A stretch of 62,000 nucleotides of DNA from Gnetum montanum (taxonomy: Eukaryota; Streptophyta; Gnetopsida; Gnetales; Gnetaceae): NCBI GenBank assembly GCA_015680685.1, contig MNCI01004262.1, positions 342,478-404,477 on the forward strand. Direction: 5' to 3'. The position numbers were made by a program, and so were the translations under genes. Positions 24,192 through 33,726 of this stretch are shown here, piece by piece. How positions within the stretch are numbered: the first letter of the stretch is position 1; every line of letters begins with the position of its first letter. The notes under the pieces are model-generated. The model searched no databases. It saw only the letters and a program-made list of their open reading frames with translations, and was not told the DNA's origin.

Positions 24192-24207
24192 TACCCCCAT
24201 GACTCAT

Positions 24208-25110
24208 TGATGAGCGACTAGGTACCCCTATGCCCAACCATGCAAATCACGGGCATTCACACGCGACTTGATCGAATTTCGAAGACTGTAAGTACTTAAC
24301 ATACACCAGACCTCTAACCAGCAAAACCCTTTGTTAGAACGGTCGTTGTCTTCTCAACCTCACTTGTGAGTATCTAGTGGCAATGGTTAAGTGAGATTGA
24401 GGTAATTGATTTTTATAGTTTTTACTTTATCTTTTAGCATCTAATGAAGGTATGGAAAGTAAGGAATGAAATATTATCTAACCTATAATCATCCTAATTT
24501 GTATCTAGACTATTCCTAACATAAGTATCTGATCCCATCTTCCGGGCATGTCCTGAGCATTTCCTAACCACTACTAGGTTACCAGACATTAGGCGTCACT
24601 GGGTTACCAAGTGTTGGATTTACATTCAAGATGGTTGTACTTATGGTTTCTATGAACTGTAAATGAGTGATAACAATTAAACTAGTAATAAGAAAAACTT
24701 AAGTAATTATCAAAGCATAGAAACATTAAACTATTAAATGCAATAAATGACTAAGTCCAAATGCTACAAGGAATGCTTGAAAGCTCGTCTTTATTGCCGT
24801 TCATGCCAATGGGCTCAGATACATTAGTGCTCGAATAAAGAGCCGGACACCTTCTTTACACCTACTGCGGGCACTTGGAAAATACTCTATCTCCTGCGGG
24901 AACAAATTGTAAGAGCTTCGCTACAACTAACAAAAAGATCCCTAAATGAGGCGGAAGGCCCTCTTATTTATAGGCCAAAATAGGCTCCGCGTAAATGGGG
25001 CCACATCGACGCATGGAAGGCTACGTCGACGAGGCTGCGTCGACGCAGCCACGTATATGCGGCCCCCTATATGCAGCCTAGTCGACACATCAACTAATGA
25101 CACTTCATCA
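24208..25110 (-). repeat. 3' LTR of element Y (903 bp)
   Basis: TGATGA/TCATCA termini. On the minus strand U3 contains the perfect 18-bp palindrome GGCTGCGTCGACGCAGCC (25033-25050) about 60 bp upstream of TATAAATA (plus-strand 24965-24972). It is closely similar to the 5' LTR at 32838-33726; most differences seen are transitions. Confidence 0.9.
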
Positions 25111-25146
25111 TACCCCCACGACTGAGTAAAAACTCGTCCTCGAGTT
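25111..25146 (-). promoter_or_regulatory. Polypurine tract and adjacent conserved hairpin of Y
   Basis: On the minus strand, AACTCG-AGGA-CGAGTT (25146-25131) is followed by CAGTC and the purine tract GTGGGGGTA (25119-25111), directly before the 3' LTR. The same block stands before the LTRs at 1225, 7906 and 59418 (minus). The purine tract primes plus-strand synthesis in LTR retroelements; the role of the hairpin is unknown. Confidence 0.75.
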
Positions 25147-25350
25147 ACTCTACAATTTGGAAGGTATGGGAGTTTATTTACAATGCACATGACTTGACAC
25201 ACACATGACACAACATCAATTTTACCAAGTGCCCAAGTTACAGAGAAGGACAAGTTACAAATAGTGGTGGTGTTTAGAGACAAAATTGACCACCTTGCTA
25301 GTCCTGGAGTCTCTGCCATGTAGAATGATGCACAAAATTGTTGGAGAAGA

Positions 25351-27243
25351 TCACACTGTCCCTGGGGGTGGTGGTTCCGATAGAGCTTCACCAGCCTCTG
25401 GCCCATGCGATGGTGGTGGCACGAATGATAGCTGTCCCGTAGCAGCTGCAACTTCTGGAGGCAGCCGGAAAGCCTCTAAGAGAGCCCTCATCTTTTCCTC
25501 CTTACTTCTGGGATCATTCACTGTCTAGGAAGCTTCTCCAATGTGTGCTAGAACTGGAACCTCCCAAGGGCATGGCAGCTTCAGAAAGAGTTCTTTCAGG
25601 TTGACAAACTAGGCTACGAATTGCTTTTGTTCGATGTTGAATGCTCGGATTGATGCCTGCACTTGCTGGTAGTCATTCATTCGATGGGTCAAGTTCTCCA
25701 CGACTACACGTTGTCCTTCAAAGCTTGTGTGGAGAACCTCGAGTTTTGAGTTTGCTGTTTCTAGCTTCTTCTTTGTTGCTTTTTGCACCTGGAACTCACC
25801 CTTGTATAGAGAATACGAGGTGGCCACTTACTTTTCCAATTTTGACTGCGGTCTTCCAGCTGTGAGCATAGCCAAGTTTGCATAGCCAAGGTTGGAAAGC
25901 TCCATATATTCTGTCATCTCCTCAATCTACAGCTCCTTAAGGCAGATTTCAGCTTTATCGTAGGCATTCAACCTATCAAAGATAGGTTGCCATACCTCAC
26001 CTCCTTCTCAGAGCTATTGGAGCGCTTGGTTCATTTTGGCCTTTACGACCTAAATCTACTTTTCATTTACTTCCTTTTGTAATCCCACTTGGTCCCTGTA
26101 ATGATTTTTGATGTTTTCAAATTTTAGGGCCTCATTCTTCCAAGCGGCAATTTCAATTACAGATTTCTGTAGCAACGCTCAAACCTCCTCCATTAACAGA
26201 TTTCGATTCTCAGTGGCCAACCTTCTTACGTTAGCATTCACCCTAGCTAGTTCTTCCTACTATTGGTGGATAAAATTTTTCATGTGTTCATTTTTTGCAC
26301 CAACATTGTGCAGGCAATGAACCTCTGCGGTCAATTGGACATTCTCCTGGCGAACCTCCGCCAAGTCCTTGTCTAAATGATATGCTCGAGCATCTACCAA
26401 GGACTTATCGAAGATCGCCGACTCTCGCACATCTTCAACGATTTGAAGTTTGAGTTGAAGCTGTTGGAAAGCTTCATCTCTGGTGATTTCGCTGTTGAGG
26501 ATGGCTCATTGGGAATTTCCCACTCAAGGTGGCACACGCACAAGCGGAGAAGGCTATGATTTTGCTAGGTCTTACCGTTGGGTTCAAGTGGTAAGACGTG
26601 ATCTTTGAGTACACCCTCTCCACCGTGGTCAAAGATCCGAATTCCTTGCGCTCTACCCCATAGCACCGTTTGGTCCATTACACCTTTACCTCCAGGTCAG
26701 CTTATTTTGGAATCTCCACCACATTTGCTCCAGTCTCGGGCAACCCTAGAGCTTGTGCTATTGCCTCAGTAGAGTAAGAGACATAAATTTGGACCTCGGT
26801 TGCAGATTCATCCAGAAGAGATAGGTCTCTCCTAAGTACCACTCACCACTAGATGTGATGATTGGCCACATAGGAGAATTTTTTAGCTATAGCCTCACAT
26901 CTTCTGGTGCGTTTTCAAGAAATGGTCCAAAATTTAGCTCTTGGAGGACCATCCGTTGCACTTCCCATGGTTTGATAGTGTCAAGACAGGCTTGGATTAG
27001 GGTGACCTCAAGCTGTGGTGCTATCCCTGGAGTCTCATCCCCTTGCGATTGCTCGCTGGGAATCTCCTCTTTAGGAATCTGATGGACAAATTCCACATTA
27101 GGTCCTTCGTGGAGGGGGCCAGTTGCATGAGAGCCCTCCACATGCTCTGGTTGTTGCATGCCTCGCCCTCTTCTAGTTGGTGGATGCTTGTCCCTTGGTT
27201 GTGATGGTCTTTCGCCCCTTGGGTGCCTTGGTTTTGGTGCCAT
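25351..27243 (-). pseudogene. Family I extra (3') ORF in element Y
   Basis: Starts at ATG 27243 (MAPKPRHPRGERPSQPRDK), preceded by TTTGCAA where E1 has the splice acceptor TTGCAG. The N-terminal 130 codons are open (to 26887) and are basic and proline-rich, then acidic. The WYLGE-Y-FW motif is at about 26816-26848. Next comes the domain with QALGLPETGANVV and YSKITSYHLNP, then coiled coil with IAAWKNEALKF and MTEYMELSNLGYAKL, and the C terminus SEPPPPGTV at the stop 25351. Several stops and frameshifts are present. The copy is somewhat shorter than the one at 4926-7704. It sits 0.24 kb upstream of the 3' LTR, the position of env-like ORFs in Athila-type elements, but no membrane segments are seen. 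Confidence 0.7.
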
Positions 27244-27494
27244 TTGCAAACAAACATAACCACTAATTAGGCTGTGCACAAGTTGCTAAAAAATGGGTCT
27301 TGTACGCTTTCTCAATTTGACTAAGTTATGTTGTTGGCACGGGCATCCCATTAAATTGCCCAGAGTGTTGTTCATGGATTAGAGTCAAAAACAACAAGGG
27401 CTAAGTTAGAGTTTTTAATGGTTGTTTTCGTTTCTTCCCTTAGGGTTGCGAAGTCTTAATTAACTAACCAATTAATTAATTAATTAATTATTTA

Positions 27495-27516
27495 GGCTTC
27501 ATCCCCCATGACTGAG
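27495..27516 (-). promoter_or_regulatory. Internal PPT/LTR-junction-like sequence upstream of the extra ORF
   Basis: Minus-strand CTCAGTCATGGGGGATGAAG closely matches the 3' PPT/LTR junction of the same element (CTCAGTCGTGGGGG then TATGATGAAG), with four bases missing. A related run, TTAGTCGTGGGGGAGAG, lies at the same relative place in E1 (161-178). It may be a second (central) purine tract or a relic of recombination. Confidence 0.5.
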
Positions 27517-27659
27517 AGCATACCTCAGGGTGCTCAAGAGGGTAAGGATCGGTTGATGCAGACGTGCGATAGGATTGGTAGGTGCTTGGGAAGAGTTAGG
27601 CAGAAAAAATGGCAAAACTCCCTGCAATTTGGATTCCAAATGATGAAATTTCAAAGCAC

Positions 27660-27720
27660 AATGGACCTATATATAGGGGTTGGACATTGCGTCGACGGGG
27701 CTGCGTATACGCAGGGGTGT
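27660..27720 (-). promoter_or_regulatory. LTR-like internal promoter upstream of the extra ORF (Y)
   Basis: On the minus strand the perfect palindrome CTGCGTATACGCAG (27701-27714) is followed by CCCCGTCGACGCAA, then 26 bp after the palindrome by TATATATA (27668-27675). The GCAGCCCC-TCGACGCAA string also occurs in U3 of the Y LTR (with A for G at one place), again upstream of TATA. The block is about 425 bp upstream of the extra ORF's ATG. Promoter activity is inferred from this resemblance. Confidence 0.55.
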
Positions 27721-29394
27721 GCACCTATTGACCAATGTTGACCACCCAAAAAAAAGCCCAAAATGATGAATTTGGAACGCCAAATTGGGGTGGTTGAAGC
27801 ACGTGAGAGGCCCGGTCATGGTTGAAGACAAGAGGAAGGTAATCAAGGCTCGAAAAAGAGTCAAAAATAGGAGAATGTGACACAAAATAACTCCGTAGGG
27901 AAGAAGTTGAGCGACGAATAACATTGAAACAAGCCATCAACCAACCTCAAGGATGGAAGACTAACAAATGGCACCAAGAAGATGCAAGTAGGTCCTCCCA
28001 ATAGCAGGCGATAGCCTTCGTAGCCCTTGCATAGCCCCAACTTCGGGGTCTGTGGGCCCTGGAGCTAGGGGATGGTGATCGTAAGTTAATACCTCCATCC
28101 AGGAGAACTTGCCAAGGAATGGAAAGTTCACAGGGATCACGACAACAAGAAAATCATAAGATCAGCAGTGAGGTGAGACATGGAGAGAAAACGGTGAAGA
28201 GGGAGAAGTGCGGGCTGGAATCCCAATCATCAGTCACATAAAACCCCGTGTGAAGTTGTGGTTAAGTGACCCGGTAGGACCTTTCCTGAGTTTGGACCCA
28301 AAACCAACCACATCCAGTGACATCGCAGCAACATGCGAAGACCCGACCACCCCCAAAGTGGACAGGAATGCACCCACAGAAAACCACCCCTCCAACAGAC
28401 GTGAGAGGAAGGAGGCGAAACAGGACCAAGTCAGAGGGGACAAAGGAAGTCCCATAATTAGTGCTGGTGGCTTGTGAGAGGCAGTCTAAGGGGTGTGCTT
28501 TGAATTCCAACATAGTTAGGATTTTATCCTTGTGTTTTCTTTTTATTTTCAAATTGTGGAAACCACACCATGCGAAGACCCATGCTTGTTTACATGCATT
28601 CGACCAAGGGGTGTGCTTTGAATCCTCATGGGTTCTCTTCTCTCTTCTTTCTTTTTTTATTTTATTTTTATTTTTATTTTTGATGAGGACCACACCATGC
28701 AAGGTCAAACCGCCAAGGAGCTTCCTTGAAGAGAAGAATGTGGAGTGGGAAGAAATCCGAAAGGGCACTCTCGCCACCCAAGGGATGGAAGAGGATGACA
28801 CATGTCGTAATCCCCTTGAAGTCACACCCTATTCAAACCATTGGGTCATCCCTGAGTCTAGGAACTCCACAAGTCACACATTAATTACAATGTTTTTAAG
28901 TGAGATGAGGTTGCATGTTCCCGGTGGGAGGAAAACCATGGAGTGGATGAATGGGTGGAGGACATGGACTCACTGCCAACATTATGAGATGAAGGTAGAT
29001 GCAAAAACCAAGAACAACCATGCGAGGGCAAGACTAGGGTAAAAGGTGGGCCATTCCCCGTGACCCATCGCAATGAAAACCATCTACGCCAACCTGATGA
29101 CAATAAGATGATTTATTAGCGACAATGAAAATGGAAATGAAACAACAAAGAAATGGAAAAATAATTAAAAAAAGGAAAATTTTTGCAAGAATAGGCAAAC
29201 ATAGTAATGATGTTGAAAAACAAAAAAGTGTAAAACAAAAATGGAAAAAGTGAGGGGCATAGTGGAATGGATTAGCAGGGATGATAGTCTCCCCCATGAT
29301 TAGGTGGAAAGGAGGAGACACGAAAAGTGGAGCGAGGCTGTCCTAGTGATGATGATGTGGTATCCCTGGTTAGGTGGAGCCCAAGGAAAGGTTT
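27721..29394 (-). other. Spacer between protease and internal promoter of Y
   Basis: Homologous to element O at about 34010-34330 and 35600-35935 (shared GGGGTGTGCTTTGAAT, CCACACCATGCAA and CCCCATGATT blocks), so it is ancestral element sequence downstream of integrase. Several plus- and minus-strand ORFs over 180 codons (28262-29042) are open but match no domain and overlap each other; none is called. Confidence 0.5.
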
Positions 29395-30190
29395 GAGTCC
29401 CAAGGGCTCTTGTTTGAAGCTTTCAGGGATTTGCAACTTTCCCCAGTCACCATGGTCATCAACAGTGGAGACCTATTGATGAACCTCTTCCATTTCATCC
29501 ATGATTTTTACATAGGTTCCTACAAGCCCCTCAGGTGGTTCTATGCACAATGCGCTACTAGTAGGATCAGCTGTCAGCCACTGGGTGCCCTCTTGATTGG
29601 TGGCTGCTGCATATAGTCACTATTGGACTGGTGATTTTTTGGTACACTAACTGCATGCTTGAATGGATATCCACTTAGCGGACCATAATTGCTGCACATA
29701 GTTACACCCCGAGTCACCGTATACGATGCATGGAACACGCTTCTTCTTGATCTTTCCAAAAGGATTTTCCTTTGAAATTTCAAGGGAAAGATCTTGGAGT
29801 CCTAGTCTTGCATCCACCATGCTCAACTAGGCCCTTCCCATTATGATTGGGAAGTTTCCCTTGCAATTTTTAACATTGATAATATGGAAATCAGTAGGAT
29901 AGGACCACCCACAAACGGTGGTCACAATGTCCTCCACCACTCCCAAGGGAACAATGATGGACTGGTCTGTCAGTTCGAGCCTAATGTTGCTCTTCTTAAG
30001 CAAGGGCAAGTTCCAGTTCTTGTACATGTCATGAGAGATCAAATTAACTCTTGACCTTGAGTCCAGAAGAGCTTTACAGGGCTCATTTCCTACCACTTGA
30101 AGATGGATGAGGGGACTTCCTGGATTAGTCAATTTCCAGGGAAGGTGACCTACCTTTATCCAATCGGTCATTGCATGTGTGAGCATGATC
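29395..30190 (-). pseudogene. Aspartic protease region of element Y
   Basis: Minus-strand ORF 30186-29827 contains CKALLDSRSRVNLIS (active-site region, where the family has ALLDxGAxVNLI-like sequence), LGVVEDIVTTV and a C-terminal NFPIIMGRA. These are hallmarks of the Ty3/gypsy Athila/Tat retropepsin. The catalytic DTG/DSG-type triplet reads DSR here, so the enzyme is probably dead. It continues to about 29395 with frameshifts, then breaks off where O continues into RT. Confidence 0.75.
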
Positions 30191-32692
30191 GTTTATACGT
30201 TGGAGGGTGTTTGGTTTGAAGGCTACTCAAGTGGTGGTACAGTAGATGTAGTTTGAGATTCAGAGGCACCAGCCACAGGTGGGTGTGAGGGTGTGCATAC
30301 ATGATTGGGCCAAAAGAAGGGACGTTTCCGTGGCTTGGCTTCTGGTCCACTCGGCTGAGGAGCTGGTTGTATGTTGATAGCCCTTGTAGCATTGCATTGC
30401 TGCGGCTATGGCGGTATCTCCCCCTGCATAGGTGGAGCAGGTGGTAGTTGAGTGGGATGTTGTGGAGGAGTGGCATGAGAAGGTGATGGAGGATAGTATA
30501 GATGTGGGCTTTCCCCCTGGGTGATGTAGATTGCGGTCTAAAATATTCTGGGGGATGGTAATAATTTTGAAATGCGGTGTGGCTAGAAGAGTCCTGTGGA
30601 GAGACTAGTTGCTGAATGTAGTACCCATAGGGATCTAGTTGTCGGTAAGGGTACTGCTGCCTTGGAGGTGGCATTCCCCATGCTTGTGGTTGTTGCCACT
30701 GCTGGAAGTATTCATAAGGCTGCGATGGCATTCCACTTGGATAATACCCTTGCTGCTGGTGGAACTACCTTGGGTTGCCTTGTGGGTAAGGCAACCTTTA
30801 GGGTGTTTGCCGCTGTGCCAAGTGAGGATTTAATGCGTACATCCCAGGCTCTTGAAGATGTGACACCACGAGGCAACATCCCTTAGGATGTTCATATTGG
30901 CATATGCCACATTCATCATCCTCCTCGGTGTTAGAGTCTACAATCTGCTTTGCTAAAAAAACTTTACCCTTACCCTTATGTTGGATACGTTTAGCTTCCT
31001 TCTTCCTACGCCGATCACGTTCACTACTTTGCTCTCTAGACTCTTCTGCGATTTTTAGCACACTTTGGAATTTTTCATCTAGAGAGTCCCACATCTTATC
31101 AACCTTTGCCGAAATTTCAGATGTAAATTTTTGTAGGGGCAAGGTTTTTTGATTCACTGCTACTTCTAGTGGTGATTCCTCCTCATCCTTGCAAAACTGG
31201 ACCTCAATTTTTTTGATGGAAGGGTCCCGGTTGAACTCTTCTGCACTCTCCTTCTTTCTCAACTCCCTCTCTTCCTTAGCCACTTGCTCAATGAGGTGCT
31301 GTAGCTGATGGGCCCTTAATTCTGATAATTGCCCTTGGGCATACACACCAATGGTTTTTCTCATTTCAAAGCGAACCCATCAATGATATGGTAAAGTTGT
31401 GCTCGCTGAGAGTAGCCATGACCAAGGCATCAGTGTAGCAATGAATAATATCTGCTCATGGCAGGATCCAAGAGTTCATGATTGCCTTGCTTCCACCCTT
31501 GGATTTTACGTCTCAGGTTTGCCACTCTAGAGTATGTTTGATACTTGTCATTGAAGATTTCAAGCATCATACTCCATCTTCTGATTGATTCTGGTTCCAA
31601 GGACCAGTACCAACTCTCTACCTCTTTGATGAGTGTGCGAGGGAATAGCTTGAGCTTCTGCCAATCATTTTCAATGTTTTGTAGCATGCAAGCATCATGG
31701 AATGCTTGCAGGTGAGTCTGCGGATCACAATTGTATTCCCCTTCAAATCTGGGGATATTGTTCATGTCAATTCATTTGATTCGGCTGTCTTTCACATGCC
31801 TGCTGGGTATCTGCACTGCCTCGGCTATGTGGAGCATGCTCCGAGTAGCCAACAATGGCTCATCCGAGTCATAGTCTTGTTGAGCACCATGATGTCTATG
31901 ATGATTGCAGGTCCCCTTCCTTTCATGACGGTGAGCCCTGAACGATTGGTCATGTGTTTCTCCATGACGGTCCCTTCGATCATTATGACCACCATATCCT
32001 TGCTCCTTTCTACCATAGTTATGATTAGAGTATGAACTTGAGGATGGTAGAGGGGAGTGAGAGGATGGAGAAGAAGGAGAGGAGTTGCCACCGCTCCAGT
32101 GTCGATCTTCCCCTCTGCTCTGATGACGGCCTCGATCATCCTGCCCATCCTTGCCTGAACTGTGGCTTCTCCCACGTGACCCTCCATCCCCTTGGGGATC
32201 TCGGTCACTTGGAGGCTTGTTCTGGATGATGGATTGAATGATGTACTTCCGCAAATGAAGCTTGGCAGAATGGGAATCATGAAAGATAGGTTCCCCATCA
32301 TCCTGCACCACTTGCAAGAATAAGGGGTTATTGAACTGCTTCCCCTTCATGTGTTCATATCGTTCTACCTACTGCTGATCTCGTGCTCATTGGGCCTCAA
32401 TGGGATGATAGTCCCAGTAGTCATGGTCCTCCATGACGTACTCCACACCACGGTCCTGGATGCCAAGTTTGATTAGATTGTGAAACAACATTATGGGGAC
32501 CGATCGGTTAGGTGGTAGCACAATATTACCCTCCATGTCCCGCCATCGTAGATGCTCATCATGATGTAGGATGAAGGTGAAGTCAGGGACATAATCATCG
32601 AGATGCTTGTATACCACCCGACATTCTTGTGGCACCGGTGGGTTGGATACATCTCTCTTGTGAGAAGACATGTTGGACATTAGATGGTCCAT
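30168..32692 (-). pseudogene. gag of element Y
   Basis: Begins at ATG 32692 (MDHLMSNMSSHKRD). The first three open segments (32692-32387, 32350-31772 and 31765-31430) share one frame and are split only by nonsense codons; the later ones (31364-30798 and 30731-30168) are in another frame. Parts: N-terminal region; a long Arg/Ser/His-rich segment (about 32200-31900); a core with MNNIPRFEGEYNCDPQTHLQAF and SWYWSL typical of Retrotrans_gag; a coiled, charged segment; one CxxC...H-like cluster (CGICQYEHPKGC); and a Pro/Gln-rich tail. It would form the virus-like particle. The repair state suggests a fairly recent death. Confidence 0.8.
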
Positions 32693-32818
32693 GTAATCAG
32701 TGTACCTTATTATTTACTTTAATTCACCTAGCATGCGTAAATGTTTCTATCCTGGGTTCGTTTCAATGACTTGGATGATAAGGTCGCTAAGGTTAAAGGG
32801 TGCATATAAGACTAACAG

Positions 32819-32836
32819 TCCCCAGCAACGACGCCA
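32819..32836 (-). other. Primer-binding site of element Y
   Basis: Minus-strand TGGCGTCGTTGCTGGGGA lies one base after the 5' LTR end. It resembles the TGGCGCCGTTGCCGGGGA-type site of Athila-like elements (tRNA-Asp type), with two C-to-T changes. Confidence 0.8.
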
Positions 32837-32837
32837 A

Positions 32838-33726
32838 TGATGAGTGGCTAGGTACCCCTACGTCCAACCATGCGAATCACGGGTGTTCACATGCGACTTG
32901 GTCAAATTCCGTAGACTATAAGTACTTAACATACACTAGACCTCTAACCAGCAAAACCCTTTGTTAGAACGGTCGTTGTCTTCTCAACCTCACTTGTGAG
33001 TATTTAGTGGCAATGGTTAAGTGAGATTGAGGCAACTGATTTTTATAGTTTTTACTTTATCTTTTGGTGTCTAATTAAGGTATGGAAAGTAAGGAATGAA
33101 ATATTATCTAACCTATAATTATCCTAATTTGTATCTTAACTATTCCTAACATAAGTATCTGATCCCATCTTCTAGGCACGTCCTGAGCGTTTCCTAACCA
33201 CTACTGGGTTAGTAGACATTAGGCATCACTGGGTTACCAAGTGTTGGATTTATGTTCAAGATGGTTGTACTTATGGTTTCTATGAACTATAAATGAGTGA
33301 TAACAATTAAACTAGTAATAAGAAAAACTTAAGTAATTATCAAAGCATAGAAACATTAAACTATTAAATGCAATAAATGACTAAGTCCAAATGCTGCAAG
33401 GAATGCTTGAAAGCTCGTCTTTATTGTTGTTCATGCCAATCAGCTTAGATACATCTGTGCTCGAATAAAGAGCCGGACACCTTCTTTACACCTACTGCGG
33501 GCACTTGGAAAATATTTTATCTCCTGTGGGAACAAACTGCAAGAGCTTCGCTACAACTGACAAAAAGATCCCTAAATGAGGCAGAAGGCCCTCTTATTTA
33601 TAGGCCGAAATAGGCTCCATGTAAATGGGGCCACGTCGACCAATGGAAGGTTGCGTCGATGGGGCTGCGTCGATGCGGCCGAATATACGCGGCCTAGTCG
33701 ATGCATCGACTAATGACACTTCATCA
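32838..33726 (-). repeat. 5' LTR of element Y (889 bp)
   Basis: Direct-repeat partner of 24208-25110, with the same termini. The palindrome at 33655-33680 has decayed compared with the 3' LTR (CTGCGTCGATGCGGCC). Confidence 0.9.

Larger units (their letters stand above)
24208..33726 (-). mobile_element. Family I element Y, complete LTR to LTR, lacking RT and integrase
   Basis: A 9.5-kb minus-strand element with both LTRs (903 and 889 bp), a primer-binding site, gag, protease, a spacer, an internal promoter-like block, the extra ORF and a polypurine tract. Flanks CTCAT (24203-24207) and CTCAC (33727-33731) are a target-site duplication with one change, at the expected position in element O. 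Compared with O, the sequence passes from the end of the protease region (about 29395) directly to what lies after integrase in O (about 35930), so about 2.8 kb of pol is missing. It must have relied on another element's enzymes. Confidence 0.85.

Noticed and set aside
28262-29042. ORFs of 187 and 193 codons on opposite strands
   Set aside because: They overlap each other, match no domain and lie in spacer shared with element O, where the frames are not kept.
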